Source of the DNA: Pseudomonas viridiflava
GTDB lineage: Bacteria > Pseudomonadota > Gammaproteobacteria > Pseudomonadales > Pseudomonadaceae
DNA length: 52,148 nt
Direction: 5' to 3'
NCBI RefSeq assembly: GCF_900583165.1
Contig: NZ_UTKY01000089.1
Coordinates: 1-52,148 of the forward strand
In this document: positions 41,992 through 51,973 of the stretch, in pieces
Numbering within the stretch: the stretch's first letter is position 1
Layout of the letters: each line of letters starts with the position of its first letter
Notes under the pieces: generated by a model
The model's input: only the letters and a program-made list of their open reading frames with translations
The model's database searches: none
Told to the model about the DNA's origin: nothing
Translations under genes and position numbers: made by a program

Positions 41992-42111
41992 GATGATCCT
42001 CCAAAGTGCATACACCTTAAATCCGACGGCAATAACGCGCTAGCCGGCGAAAACACGCTTGATCGTCCTATAGGTGGAACGGCATACCGGCGAATCGCCA
42101 CAAAAATCCGC

Positions 42112-42130
42112 GTTAATGATAATGACTCGT
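42112..42130. promoter_or_regulatory. Likely Fur box before the two-component operon
   Basis: GTTAATGATAATGACTCGT matches 13 of 19 positions of the Fur consensus by hand count and includes the core AATGATAATGA. It lies about 45 bp before the response-regulator start codon. Confidence 0.6.
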
Positions 42131-42172
42131 AGTAATATCCCCGCTTTCCCACCCAACCTTCCGAGGGCTGCA

Positions 42173-42916
42173 ATGCCGTTTGCCGCAGCAACCGTCGCAC
42201 CGCGTGTGCTGGTGGTGGATGACCACCGCAAAATCCGCGAACCCTTGGCCACTTATCTGCGGCGCCACACGTTCGATGTGCGCACCGCCGAGGATGCGGC
42301 CGGCATGTGGCAATTGCTTAAGACCCAGGCCTTCGACGTGGTGGTGCTCGACGTGTTGCTGCCGGATGGCGATGGCTTCGAGCTGTGCAACCAACTGCAC
42401 CGGCGCAGCCACATCCCGGTGATCTTGTTGACCGCCCGCGACACCCCCGCCGACCGCGTGCGCGGCCTGGACTTGGGCGCGGACGATTACGTCACCAAGC
42501 CCTTCGAACCCCGCGAGCTGGTGGCGCGCATCAATAGCGTGCTGCGCCGCCAGGGCCGCAATACCGCGCCCGTCACGCCGATCAAGAGCGCTCGCACTTA
42601 CCGGTTTGCAGGCTGGCAGTTCAGCGTTGCCACGGCCACGTTGAAGCGCGACGACACCCCACCTATTCAACTCAGCACCGCTGAAAGCCGCCTACTGCAG
42701 GTGTTCCTCCAACACCCCAACACCCTGCTGCCCCGTGAACGCTTGATTGACCTCACGGCTGCTGCCGACAGCGACGTGAGCGACCGCGCCATCGATCGCC
42801 AGGTCAGCCGCTTGCGCCGCAAACTGGCCGACGCTGATGAGTCCCTCGACCTGCTGCGCACTATCTGGGGCGGTGGGTACCTGTTGGCAGCCGAGGTGCA
42901 TGAGTGCACGCCCTGA
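42173..42916 (+). CDS. OmpR-family response regulator
   Basis: A 247-aa regulator. The receiver has the acidic pair Asp16-Asp17 in VLVVDDHRK, phospho-acceptor Asp60 in FDVVVLDVLLPDGDG and Lys109 in DYVTKPFEP. The C-terminal winged helix includes ESRLLQVFLQHPNTLLPRERLIDL and DRAIDRQVSRLRRKL. I use ATG 42173 with GAGGG upstream; an earlier in-frame ATG would put the Fur-box region inside the gene. It overlaps the kinase gene by 13 bp. With the iron-linked receptor gene opposite, it likely controls siderophore uptake, similar in concept to PfeRS, but this is inference. Confidence 0.9.
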   Translation: MPFAAATVAPRVLVVDDHRKIREPLATYLRRHTFDVRTAEDAAGMWQLLKTQAFDVVVLDVLLPDGDGFELCNQLHRRSHIPVILLTARDTPADRVRGLDLGADDYVTKPFEPRELVARINSVLRRQGRNTAPVTPIKSARTYRFAGWQFSVATATLKRDDTPPIQLSTAESRLLQVFLQHPNTLLPRERLIDLTAAADSDVSDRAIDRQVSRLRRKLADADESLDLLRTIWGGGYLLAAEVHECTP

Positions 42917-44256
42917 ACCGGTTATGGCCGCGCACCCTGGCGCGGCAGTTGTGCCTATTGCTGCTGCTGGCGCTGTTGGCCTCCAATGCCGTCGCGATGC
43001 TGCTTTTGCAGCGCACCGGCAGCCTGATTCACCCGCTGTCCCGCAGTTTCAGCCTGGAACGCCTGAGCACCGCCCATCATACGGCGCTGGACTTGACGCC
43101 CGCCGAGACCGAGCACTTGCTGACGGCGATGAGCAATCAACCGACGCGTTTCTGGATTGCCGCGACGCCAGAAGTGGCGCCTTTCGACTTGCGCCCCGAA
43201 GAACGTCGCCTGGCCACCGAGCTGCGCAACCAACTGAAGTTACCCGAGGCCGTGCCCCTCGGCATGCAGCTCGAACGCGTCAGCGGCGCCAATGCCCGCA
43301 CCCATGTGTTCAGCCCCGCCGGTTGGGCACCGCTACGCCTGCGTACCAGCGTCGCACTGCCCAACGGCACTTACCTGAATGCCGTGCAATACCCCGCCGG
43401 TGCCTATGAATGGGGCCGCGTACTCGCCTACAGCTTGCCGGTGACGACCCTGCCCGTGCTGCTGATCATGATGTTCTTCATCACCCGTGTGGTGCGCCCG
43501 ATCAAGACCCTGGCCCAAGCCACCGCGCGCGTCAGCCGTGGCGAGTGGATCGCCCCGCTGCCCGAACGCGGCCCCCAGGAAGCGCGCGACCTCACCGCCG
43601 CCTTCAACACCATGCAGGCCAACCTGGCCCGGCATGTCGAGGGCCGCACGCGCATGCTCGCCGCGGTCAGCCATGACCTCAACACACCGATCACCGAATT
43701 GCGCCTGCAAGTGGAATTGCTGGCGCCCGGCGACGCCCGGGACGACATGCTCGAAAGCCTCGCGGAACTGAGCGCGATGGCGCGTGAAACCCTGGATTTT
43801 GTGCGCGATGACGCGGTGCAGGAGCCCACCACCACGGTGCCCCTGAGTGGGCTGTTGGATGACCTGGCCAAGCGTTACCAGCGCCTGCAACAGCCGCTGG
43901 CCTGGAACGGTGCGCCGCCATTGGTACTGACCTGCCGCCCCCTGGCGCTCAAACGCGCCCTCACCAACTTGATCGACAACGCCCTGCACCATGCCGGTGA
44001 TGCGCACATGAGCCTGGTGCGTGAGGACAACGGATGGCTGCGCATCGAGATTCTCGACCACGGCCAAGGCCTGCCCGAAGACTGGCTGGCCAAGGTCTTT
44101 GAGCCCTTCGTGCAACGGGGCGTCAGCGACGGTGGCGTGGGGCTGGGCCTGGCGATTGCACGCTCGTGCATCCAGGCCCATGGTGGTGAATTGGTGTTGG
44201 AGAATCGCCCACCGGCAGGCCTGTGCGCGGTGGTGCGATTGCCGGCGGCGCTTTAG
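42904..44256 (+). CDS. Sensor histidine kinase
   Basis: A 450-aa inner-membrane kinase. The first helix (LCLLLLLALLASNAVAMLLL) and the second (VLAYSLPVTTLPVLLIMMFF) enclose a periplasmic sensor region of about 140 residues. HAMP, then the H-box VSHDLNTPITEL, N-box LTNLIDNALHH, G1 DHGQGLP and G2 GVGLGLAIARS follow. It starts with GTG 42904 inside the end of the regulator gene. Its stop meets the stop of the converging receptor gene (4-bp overlap). Confidence 0.9.
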   Translation: MHALNRLWPRTLARQLCLLLLLALLASNAVAMLLLQRTGSLIHPLSRSFSLERLSTAHHTALDLTPAETEHLLTAMSNQPTRFWIAATPEVAPFDLRPEERRLATELRNQLKLPEAVPLGMQLERVSGANARTHVFSPAGWAPLRLRTSVALPNGTYLNAVQYPAGAYEWGRVLAYSLPVTTLPVLLIMMFFITRVVRPIKTLAQATARVSRGEWIAPLPERGPQEARDLTAAFNTMQANLARHVEGRTRMLAAVSHDLNTPITELRLQVELLAPGDARDDMLESLAELSAMARETLDFVRDDAVQEPTTTVPLSGLLDDLAKRYQRLQQPLAWNGAPPLVLTCRPLALKRALTNLIDNALHHAGDAHMSLVREDNGWLRIEILDHGQGLPEDWLAKVFEPFVQRGVSDGGVGLGLAIARSCIQAHGGELVLENRPPAGLCAVVRLPAAL

Positions 44257-46257
44257 AAGTTGAGCGTGGCGCCCATCCACAGCGTGCGGCCGTAGTTCAC
44301 CGTGCCATAGGTTTCATCATCCAGGCGCTTGTCGGTGAGGTTGTTGAGGGAGGCGTTCAAGGTCAACGAATCAGTCACGTCAAACGAGCCACCGAGGTCG
44401 GCCGTGGTGTAGCCCGGTGCGGGTTCGTCGGTGGTGACGGTGTTACCGGTTTCTTCGCCGTAGTAGCTCAGGGACGCCCAGGCCTGGGTGCGGTCATTGA
44501 TCGTCCATTCGGTGCGCACATTGGCCTTCTGCTCCGGCGTTAGCGCCAGCGGCGCGCCCTTGTTGGCACCACTTTTTTGCTCCGAATCGGTGTAGGTGTA
44601 ATTGGCCTTGAGCAGCACGCTGTCGCTGACATCCCATTGGCCGTTGAGCTCGACGCCCTGAATGATCGCCTTATCAACGTTGACTCGGTCCATCACGGTG
44701 TAGCCGTTCCAGACGCGGTCGGTGGTGACGGTGGAGAGCTTGTCCTGGAAGTCGTTGTAGAACAGCGTCACGCCCCCCGACAGGTTGTCGCGGTTGCTCC
44801 ACAGTGCCGAGACTTCGTAGTTGGTGCTGGTCTCGGGCTTGAGGTCGGGGTTGCCGAACATCACAAAGCGGTTGCGACGCAGGTAGGCGTAGTCTTCGAC
44901 CACAGCGCGCAATTCCGGGGCCTTGAAGCCACGGGCGATACCGCCTTTGAGCGTCCATTGATCGGTGGCGCGCCATACGCCGTAGACCCGTGGGCTGATA
45001 TGCGCGCCGTACTCCTCGTGCTCGTCCAGACGCAGGCCGGTAGTAAGGGCGAACGTGTCGGTGACCGACCACTCGTTTTCGGCAAACAGCGCTTTTTGCA
45101 CCACCGAGAATTTATAGTCGACCCGGTCACCCAAGCCCTGGTTCCAGTCGGTCAACTCGCTTTTGTTCCACTGCACGCCCACGGTGCTGACGTTATGGGC
45201 AGTGGGCACCACCAGCTTGGCGTCGAACACGGTGTTCTTGACCTCGGGTTTGCGCCCGTAGATGTCGGTTTGCGCGGGCGTGGCCTTGCCCTCGCGGGTG
45301 GAGGTTTCCTGGGACAACGCGATGTCCGACGTGGCCCAACCCCAGCGGCCCTGATGGGACAGCGACCAGTGATCACGGTTGTTTTCCTGCTCGCGGGTGG
45401 CCCAGTTGGCGCTCATGCCATCGCCGTTTTTCAGGCGCGTGGCGCCCGCTTCCAACAAGATGTCGTGGTCGACCGTCGGGGTGAAGGCCCGTGTTCAGAC
45501 GCCTGCCGGTGGTCTCGGTTGTGGCGTTGTTGTCGGGTGTCCGGGTGGACGCCAGTGCCGCGGTGTGGTCACGGTGGTCGGCCTTGCTGAAGCCGTTGGT
45601 TTGTTCGATGTCGTCATCGGCCTGGCGATCCAGGTAACGGCCCCACACCTGCAGCCCGAGGAAATCTTCCTTCAGCGGGCCGCTGAGGTAGAACTGGGTC
45701 TGGCGCGCATTGCCCTGGTCGCTGTGCTGGCGTGCCGAATAGTCGTAGCCAACGGAGCCGCCCCAGGTCGGCGAGACCTTGCGGGTAATCACGTTGATCA
45801 CCCCGCCGATGGCGTCCGAGCCGTACAGCGAGGACATTGGCCCCCGCACCACTTCGATACGCTCAATGGCCGCTGCCGGCGGCACGAAGCTCTGCTCATA
45901 GCCACTGTTGCCGTTGACCCGCGACTCCCGCGCGCTCTGGCGCTTGCCGTCAACCATGATCAAGGTGTAATCCGCCGGCATGCCACGGATGGAGATATCG
46001 GTTTCGTTGGCGCCGCCGTTAACCGTCACACCTTCCACATCACGTACCGCATCGCCAAGGTCGCGGTAAGACTTGCGTCGCAGCGCCTCGCCATCGATCA
46101 CCGTCACCGAGGCCGGCGCGTCTTCCACACTTTGCGCAAAGCCAGACGCGGTGACCACTACATCGTTGAGTTCCAGAGCAACGGGCTCGTCGGCATATGC
46201 GTTAAAGCTAGCGGCGACCAGCAGCGCCAGGGGTGTAAAGCGAAAAGCAGGAAGCAT
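44253..46257 (-). pseudogene. TonB-dependent siderophore-type receptor, frameshifted
   Basis: The two halves of one receptor lie in different frames. The first half (46257 down to about 45490) has signal peptide LALLVAASFNAYA, TonB box DVVVTASGF and plug SIRGMPADYTLIMVDGKR, YGSDAIGGVINVITRK. The second (about 45488 down to 44253) has the barrel ending in WMGATLNF. At 45488-45490 (CCC on the plus strand) one extra base switches the frame: dropping it restores RRLNTAFTPTVDHDILLEAG and a continuous protein of about 667 aa. The type is CirA/FepA-like, without STN domain. The break may be a real mutation, a phase-variable site or a sequencing error. Confidence 0.85.
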
Positions 46258-46287
46258 GGGCGTGGACCTTAGGATTAAGACTCAAAA

Positions 46288-46306
46288 GAGAATCGTAATC
46301 ATCTAG
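46288..46306. promoter_or_regulatory. Likely Fur box upstream of the receptor gene
   Basis: GAGAATCGTAATCATCTAG matches 12 of 19 consensus positions by hand count, including TAATCAT, 31 bp ahead of the receptor start codon on the minus strand. Confidence 0.5.
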
Positions 46307-46336
46307 CCTCCAATAACTTGGACAAAGTGTGACAAC

Positions 46337-47551
46337 TCAAGCGGTCGGCACCCACGCCGGGCGCCGCTCGCGCAGCAGGTGAAACGCGACGAAGGCGGCT
46401 ACGGCAAAACTCGCCTGGATAACGATCATCGGCGTGGCGCTGCCGTCACGCAGCTGACTCAACAACAGGCCGCTACAGGTCGCGCCAAACATCTGCGCAA
46501 AACCCATCAACCCTGCCGCCAAACCCGCGCGGTGGGCGTTAGGCATCACCCCGCCCGTTACCGAGCCGGGCAAGACCAGGCCGCCGCCGAGGGTCACCAG
46601 GGCAATCGGGATATCCAGGCCCACCACCGACAGGCCAAAGACTGCATAGATCACCGCTGCCGAAATCCCGCCGACCGCTACCATCGTCACGCCCATCGCC
46701 ACAATCCGCTGCGCGCCCAGACGCATGATGTTGCGACGGGTATAGGTGGAACCGACGATCAGCATCGACACGATCAAACCAAAGTTGATGCCGTACTCCA
46801 GGCTAGTGAAGCCGAGCAGGTTGATAAATACCGCTGATGACCCGGCAATAACCGCGAACATCGCACCATAGGTACACGCCAAGGCCGCAGCGAAGGCCCG
46901 GTATTGGCGGCCTTTAAGTAGGTCGAAGTATTGCGCGCCGAGGGTGCGCCAATGGCCGGCGTTGGGGTCCAGATAATGATTGCTTTCACGGAAGAACAGC
47001 ACAGCCAGCAACAACACCACGCTGCCGATCCCCAGCGCCAGCATGATTGGCGCATGCCAGCCGAACAGTTTGATCAGCAAGCCGCCGACCATCGGCGCGA
47101 CGACAATGGCGTAGAGCATGCCGATCATGGTCAACGCCAACGCTGGCCCCGCCTCGGCCTGCCACACGTCCCGCACCACGGTACGCGCCAATACCAGTGC
47201 GGCACAGGCGCCCAGGCCTTGGAGCACGCGGGCGGCGATAAATTGATGAATGTCGTTGACCAGCAACATCGCCAGCGTCGCCGCCACGTACAACGCGAGT
47301 CCTCCAATCAACACAGGCCGACGGCCAATGCGGTCCGACAACGGCCCGAACAACAACTGCCCCAGACCGAAGGCCGCGACAAATGCTGACAGTGCCATCA
47401 ACGCCGAACCCGCCGGCGCCACCAGTGCCTGCTCAATGGCACCGAGGCCAGGGATGATCAACTGGGTCGAGACTTCACCCAGCGCCGTGAGGGCCACCAG
47501 TAAAAACAATAGCTTGCGCGAGGGAGTCGGGACATTTGCCATGGGGATCAT
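46337..47551 (-). CDS. Bcr/CflA-type MFS drug exporter
   Basis: A 404-aa, 12-helix drug:proton antiporter of the DHA1 Bcr/CflA group. Motif A is GQLLFGPLSDRIGRRPVLIGG, and VLQGLGACAALVLARTVVRDVW is the family's helix-4 signature. ATG 47551 is the first start; ATG 47542 (MANVPTPSRK) is equally possible. It is divergent from the RND adaptor gene, with a strong inverted repeat between the two, so both transport systems may answer to one repressor that is not encoded here. Confidence 0.88.
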   Translation of the reverse strand: MIPMANVPTPSRKLLFLLVALTALGEVSTQLIIPGLGAIEQALVAPAGSALMALSAFVAAFGLGQLLFGPLSDRIGRRPVLIGGLALYVAATLAMLLVNDIHQFIAARVLQGLGACAALVLARTVVRDVWQAEAGPALALTMIGMLYAIVVAPMVGGLLIKLFGWHAPIMLALGIGSVVLLLAVLFFRESNHYLDPNAGHWRTLGAQYFDLLKGRQYRAFAAALACTYGAMFAVIAGSSAVFINLLGFTSLEYGINFGLIVSMLIVGSTYTRRNIMRLGAQRIVAMGVTMVAVGGISAAVIYAVFGLSVVGLDIPIALVTLGGGLVLPGSVTGGVMPNAHRAGLAAGLMGFAQMFGATCSGLLLSQLRDGSATPMIVIQASFAVAAFVAFHLLRERRPAWVPTA

Positions 47552-47593
47552 CCGGGGCTGGATTAATTTATATTTCGACCATAATATTAGCGA

Positions 47594-47613
47594 AAAATTA
47601 TGTCCATAATTTT
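47594..47613. promoter_or_regulatory. Perfect inverted repeat between two efflux genes
   Basis: AAAATTATG-TC-CATAATTTT has exact 9-bp arms, in the 91-bp gap between the MFS exporter and the RND adaptor gene. A further CATAAT half-site occurs at 47579-47584. It looks like a TetR- or MarR-type operator. Confidence 0.6.
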
Positions 47614-47642
47614 ATGCCCAATGGTCATCCCCGGAGTTCGCC

Positions 47643-48749
47643 ATGCATCCTCTTTCCTCGCGTCTTCTGACGCCAATGGCCCTGTTGATTGTGCTCACCG
47701 GCTGCAACAGCCAGGCTGACAGCGCGGCTCAAATGGCCCCGCCGCGTCCGGTGTTGGCCGCCAAGGTCGAAGCCGCCGGCACCCAGCAAAGCGCCTATAC
47801 CGGCGTGGTCGCAGCTCGCACGGAAAGCGACCTGGGCTTCCGCGTCAGCGGTAAGGTGATCGAACGCAAGGTCGATCCCGGCCAGCACGTCTCCCGTGGC
47901 GACACGTTGCTGGTGTTGGATATCGGCGACTTCGAACTGGCCCTGCGCTCCGCCAAAAACCGTGTCAACGCCGCCCAGGCCCAACTGCGCCAACGCCGTG
48001 ACGATGAAAATCGCTACCAACGCCTGGCCAGCACCGGCGCGGTGTCGCGGCAGATCTTCGACCAGTCAGCAACCAACCTGCGGGTGGCCGAAGCCGAGTT
48101 GGCTGCGGCGCAAGCCGACGCCAGCCAGATCGAAAACCGCCGCACCTACTCCGTGCTCAAGGCCGATGGCGACGGCATCATCACCGATGTGCGGGTGGAT
48201 CGCGGCCACGTGGTCGCCGAAGGGCAAATCGTTGCGCGGCTGGCCCATGACGGCGCCCGTGAAGCCATCGTCAACCTGCCGGAAAACCAGCGCGACCAGG
48301 CCTCACAGAAAGCCCTGGCCTTCCCTTTCGGTGCTCCCGACCAAGCGGTGACGGCCACGTTGCGCGAACTGTCTGCCAGCGCCGACCCAGCCACCCGCAC
48401 CTACCGCGCCCGCTACGTCTTGCACGGCAGTGTCGAACGCTTCGCCCTCGGTTCCACCATCACCGTGCGCTTGCAAGGAAACGGCCAGGCCCAACAAACC
48501 CGCGTGCCCATTGGCGCCTTGCACGATGCGGGGCAAGGCACGGGCGTCTGGATAATTGGTGCGGATGACACCGTCAGCTTCGCCCCAGTAAAAGTCGCCA
48601 GCCTCGGCCAGGAAGACGCCCTGCTCGACAGTGGCGTTAGCCCCGGCCAGATCATCGTCGCACTGGGCGCTCACCTGCTGCACAGCGGTGATGCGGTACG
48701 CCTGCTGCCCGCCCAGGTGCTGGCCCTCAATCGTAAACAGGACCACTGA
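47643..48749 (+). CDS. RND efflux periplasmic adaptor lipoprotein
   Basis: A 368-aa membrane-fusion protein. The lipobox LLIVLTGCNS gives a lipid-anchored N-terminus. The lipoyl-like half ESDLGFRVSGKVIERKVDPGQHVSRGD, the coiled hairpin (NRVNAAQAQLRQRRDDENRYQRL, VAEAELAAAQADASQIENRR) and the barrel domain follow in the usual order. It links the inner-membrane pump encoded 2 bp downstream to an outer-membrane channel, for which no gene is present here. Confidence 0.92.
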   Translation: MHPLSSRLLTPMALLIVLTGCNSQADSAAQMAPPRPVLAAKVEAAGTQQSAYTGVVAARTESDLGFRVSGKVIERKVDPGQHVSRGDTLLVLDIGDFELALRSAKNRVNAAQAQLRQRRDDENRYQRLASTGAVSRQIFDQSATNLRVAEAELAAAQADASQIENRRTYSVLKADGDGIITDVRVDRGHVVAEGQIVARLAHDGAREAIVNLPENQRDQASQKALAFPFGAPDQAVTATLRELSASADPATRTYRARYVLHGSVERFALGSTITVRLQGNGQAQQTRVPIGALHDAGQGTGVWIIGADDTVSFAPVKVASLGQEDALLDSGVSPGQIIVALGAHLLHSGDAVRLLPAQVLALNRKQDH

Positions 48750-48751
48750 GC

Positions 48752-51700
48752 ATGCGCGGCATCAACCTCTCTGAACTGGCGGTCAAGCACCGCGCGGTCA
48801 CGTTGTTCCTGATCATTGCGATCCTCGCTGCCGGGGTGTTCTCATTCGGCAAATTGGGGCGCGCCGAAGACCCCTCGTTCACGGTCAAGGTCATGACCAT
48901 CACCGCCGCCTGGCCCGGCGCTACCGCCCAGGAAATGCAGGACCAGGTAGCCGATCGCCTGGAAAAACGCCTGCAGGAACTCGACTATTACGACCGCGTC
49001 GAGACCATCGCCCAACCGGGTTTTGTGTCGATGCGCATGACCTACAAGGAATCCACGCGCCCCAGCGAGATCCAGGACCTGTTCTACCAGACCCGCAAGA
49101 AGCTCAGCGACGAGGCTGCGAAACTGCCCAGGGGCGTGATCGGGCCGTTTTTCAACGATGAATATTCCGATGTGTACTTCGCGCTCTACGCGTTAGAAGC
49201 CGAGCACCTGCCCCACCGGCAACAAGTGCAGATGGCCGAGGAACTGCGTCAGGGTTTCCTCAACCTGCCGGGTGTAAAGAAGGTCAATATCCTCGGCGAG
49301 CAGGCGCAGCGGGTGTTTGTGGAGTTTTCCTATGAGCGCCTGGCGACGCTGGGCATCAAGCCGGAGCAGATTTTTTCGGCGCTGGCCGCACAAAACGCGG
49401 TGGCGCCTTCAGGCTTTGTCGAGACGGCCGGAGCACGGGCCTACATCCGCATCGACGGGGCTTTCGACAGCCTCTCGCTGATTGAAAACGTGCCGTTGGA
49501 AGTCAACGGCCGCGTGCTGCGCATCGCCGATGTTGCCAAGGTGACGCGTGGCTACGAAGACCCGCCCAGCTACCGCATTCGCCACCAGGGCGACCCGGCG
49601 CTGATGCTCGGCGTGATCATGGAAAAACACTGGAACGGCTTGGAACTGGACAAGAGCCTCAAGGCCCAGGAAGCGAAAATCCAGGCAGACTTACCCTTGG
49701 GCGTGAACTTCGCCAAGGTCTCCGACCAGGCGAAAAACATCAGCCTGGCGGTGAATGAATTCATGCTCAAATTCTTCGTCGCGCTCGCCGTAGTGATGGT
49801 GATCAGCCTGTTGGCCCTGGGCTTTCGCGTGGGCCTGGTGGTGGCGGCTGCGGTGCCGCTGACCTTGTCGGTGGTGTTTGTGATCATGCTGCTCACCGGG
49901 CGCGAGTTTGACCGCATTACCTTGGGTGCGCTGATTATTTCCCTGGGTCTGTTGGTGGACGACGCAATCATTGCCATCGAGATGATGGTGGTGAAGCTTG
50001 AGGAAGGTTTCGACCGGATTCACGCGGCTACTTTCGCCTGGAGTTCCACCGCTGCACCGATGCTGACCGGCACGTTGGTGACCATCATCGGTTTTCTGCC
50101 GGTGGGGTTTGCGCGTTCTGGCGCCGGTGAATATGCCGGCAATATCTTTTGGATTGTCGGCTTTGCGCTGATTGCCTCCTGGCTGGTGGCCGTGGTCTTC
50201 ACGCCCTATCTGGGGGTGAAACTGCTGCCGCAGATCAAGCCGGTGCCCGGCGGCCATGATGCAATCTACGCCGGGCGTTACTACCAAAAACTGCGTAGCG
50301 TGGTGCAAGCCTGCGTGCGCAGGCGCTGGTGGGTAACCGGGTGGGTGGTGGCCGCATTTGTAGTGTGCGGCTTGGGCATGGGGGTGGTGAAGAAGCAGTT
50401 TTTCCCCAACTCCGACCGTTCCGAGCTGATCCTTGAGGTGTATATGCCGCCGGGCAGCGCGTTCAAAAGCACCGAAGCGGTGGCCGCACAATTGGAGAAG
50501 GCGCTGCTGCAAGAGCCGCAGACGACGATGGTCGACACCTACGTGGGCGGTGGCGCACCGCGTTTCTTCCTGTCGCTGAACCCTGAATTGCCCGACCCGG
50601 CGTTTGCCAAGTTGATCGTGCAGACGCCGGATTCCCACGCCCGTGACGCGCTGAAAGTGCGGATGCGCGAGCGTGTTGCCGCCGGCGAATTCCCATCCGC
50701 ACGCGTTCGTGTAACCCAGTTGCTGTTTGGCCCGCCGGTACCGTTCCCGGTGGTGTTTCGCGTCAGCGGGCCCAATGTGGAGGTCGTGCGCGGCCTGTCC
50801 GAAGACGTGCGCAAAGTCGTCGCTGCCAACAGGCAGACCAAAGACGCCTTCCTCGATTGGGGCGAGCGCACCAGCGGCTATCGCCTGGTACTGGATCAAG
50901 ACCGCCTGCGCCTGTTGGGTTTCACCCCCAATGAGGTCAAGTCCCAGCTCAACGCCTTGCTCAGCGGCAACCCGATCACCGAAGTACGCGAAGGCAACCG
51001 CACCGTGTCGGTGGTGGCCCGCGCTGAGGGCAGTCAACGCGAAGACCTCGGCAACCTGAACAACATGACCCTCACCAACAGCGCCGGCACTTCGGTACCG
51101 TTGGCCCAGGTCGGGCACTTCCAGCCGGTGATGGAAGAGCCGATCCTCAAGCGCCGCAACCGCGCAACCACCGTGGAAGTACGCGCCGACATCATCGACG
51201 GCGTGCAACCGCCCGATGTGGAAATGGCCGTGTACAAAGACCTTCAACCACTGATCGCGAAGCTGCCCGCCGGCTACCAGATCGACATCGGCGGCCCGGT
51301 GGAAGAAAGCGCCAAGGCCAACGTCGCTTTGGCGGCATTGTTCCCGATCATGATTTTGCTGACCCTCACGGTGATCATGTTCCAGGTGCGCTCGTTCGGC
51401 GTAATGTTCATGGTCTTCGCCACCGCGCCGCTGGGGTTGATCGGTGCCGTGCCGACCTTGCTGCTGTTCAACCAACCGTTCGGGTTCAACGCCATTTTGG
51501 GTCTGATCGGCATCGGCGGGATCTTGATGCGCAACACGCTGATCTTCACCGACCAGATTCGCCAGAACCAAGACCAGGGCATGGCGATTCGCGAAGCGAT
51601 CATCGAAGCCACGGTGCGCCGCGCACGCCCGGTGATCTTGACCGCGCTGGCGGCGGCCTTGGCGTTTATCCCGCTGACGCTGTCGGTGTTCTGGTCATCG

Positions 51701-51835
51701 CTGGCCTACGTGCTGATCGGCGGAGTGCTGGTGGGCACCGTGTTGACGCTGTTGTTTTTGCCAGCACTGTGCAGTTTGGTGCTGGGGCGCACGGCGCCGA
51801 AAACTGTCGAAATTTCCCACGCGAACGCCGGATAA
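48752..51835 (+). CDS. RND efflux pump permease, AcrB-like
   Basis: A 1027-aa inner-membrane pump of the HAE-type RND family. It has the first helix AVTLFLIIAILAAGVFSFGKLG, a porter domain (WPGATAQEMQDQVADRLEKRL), the TM4 proton-relay pair in LGLLVDDAIIAIEMMVVKLEEG, and the repeated second half with VVKKQFFPNSDRSELILEV and NAILGLIGIGGILMRNTLIF. Full length for the family. The TM4 motif continues AIEMMVVK rather than VVEN, marking a sub-group distinct from MexB/AcrB. It forms an operon with the adaptor gene. Substrates are unknown. Confidence 0.94.
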   Translation: MRGINLSELAVKHRAVTLFLIIAILAAGVFSFGKLGRAEDPSFTVKVMTITAAWPGATAQEMQDQVADRLEKRLQELDYYDRVETIAQPGFVSMRMTYKESTRPSEIQDLFYQTRKKLSDEAAKLPRGVIGPFFNDEYSDVYFALYALEAEHLPHRQQVQMAEELRQGFLNLPGVKKVNILGEQAQRVFVEFSYERLATLGIKPEQIFSALAAQNAVAPSGFVETAGARAYIRIDGAFDSLSLIENVPLEVNGRVLRIADVAKVTRGYEDPPSYRIRHQGDPALMLGVIMEKHWNGLELDKSLKAQEAKIQADLPLGVNFAKVSDQAKNISLAVNEFMLKFFVALAVVMVISLLALGFRVGLVVAAAVPLTLSVVFVIMLLTGREFDRITLGALIISLGLLVDDAIIAIEMMVVKLEEGFDRIHAATFAWSSTAAPMLTGTLVTIIGFLPVGFARSGAGEYAGNIFWIVGFALIASWLVAVVFTPYLGVKLLPQIKPVPGGHDAIYAGRYYQKLRSVVQACVRRRWWVTGWVVAAFVVCGLGMGVVKKQFFPNSDRSELILEVYMPPGSAFKSTEAVAAQLEKALLQEPQTTMVDTYVGGGAPRFFLSLNPELPDPAFAKLIVQTPDSHARDALKVRMRERVAAGEFPSARVRVTQLLFGPPVPFPVVFRVSGPNVEVVRGLSEDVRKVVAANRQTKDAFLDWGERTSGYRLVLDQDRLRLLGFTPNEVKSQLNALLSGNPITEVREGNRTVSVVARAEGSQREDLGNLNNMTLTNSAGTSVPLAQVGHFQPVMEEPILKRRNRATTVEVRADIIDGVQPPDVEMAVYKDLQPLIAKLPAGYQIDIGGPVEESAKANVALAALFPIMILLTLTVIMFQVRSFGVMFMVFATAPLGLIGAVPTLLLFNQPFGFNAILGLIGIGGILMRNTLIFTDQIRQNQDQGMAIREAIIEATVRRARPVILTALAAALAFIPLTLSVFWSSLAYVLIGGVLVGTVLTLLFLPALCSLVLGRTAPKTVEISHANAG

Positions 51836-51973
51836 CCTCTACTCCCTGCTGTAAAAAACCTCTGCAAAGTCCCTCGCCTGAATACAGTGCGAGGGATTGC
51901 AGATGGGTTTTCTTCTTGGTGCTTTTGATGATCGGGTCCTTTGCGACGCTGCCCCTACGGGGAGGCGTCAAGG

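Noticed and set aside
44253..46257. Programmed frameshifting in the receptor gene
   Set aside because: No slippery heptamer or downstream structure is visible at the junction; a simple indel is the simpler reading.
49691..51571. A 626-codon open frame antisense to the RND pump gene
   Set aside because: It mirrors GC-rich codon structure of a clear RND gene, has no ribosome site or recognisable domain, and is His/Gln/Gly-rich as expected for a shadow.
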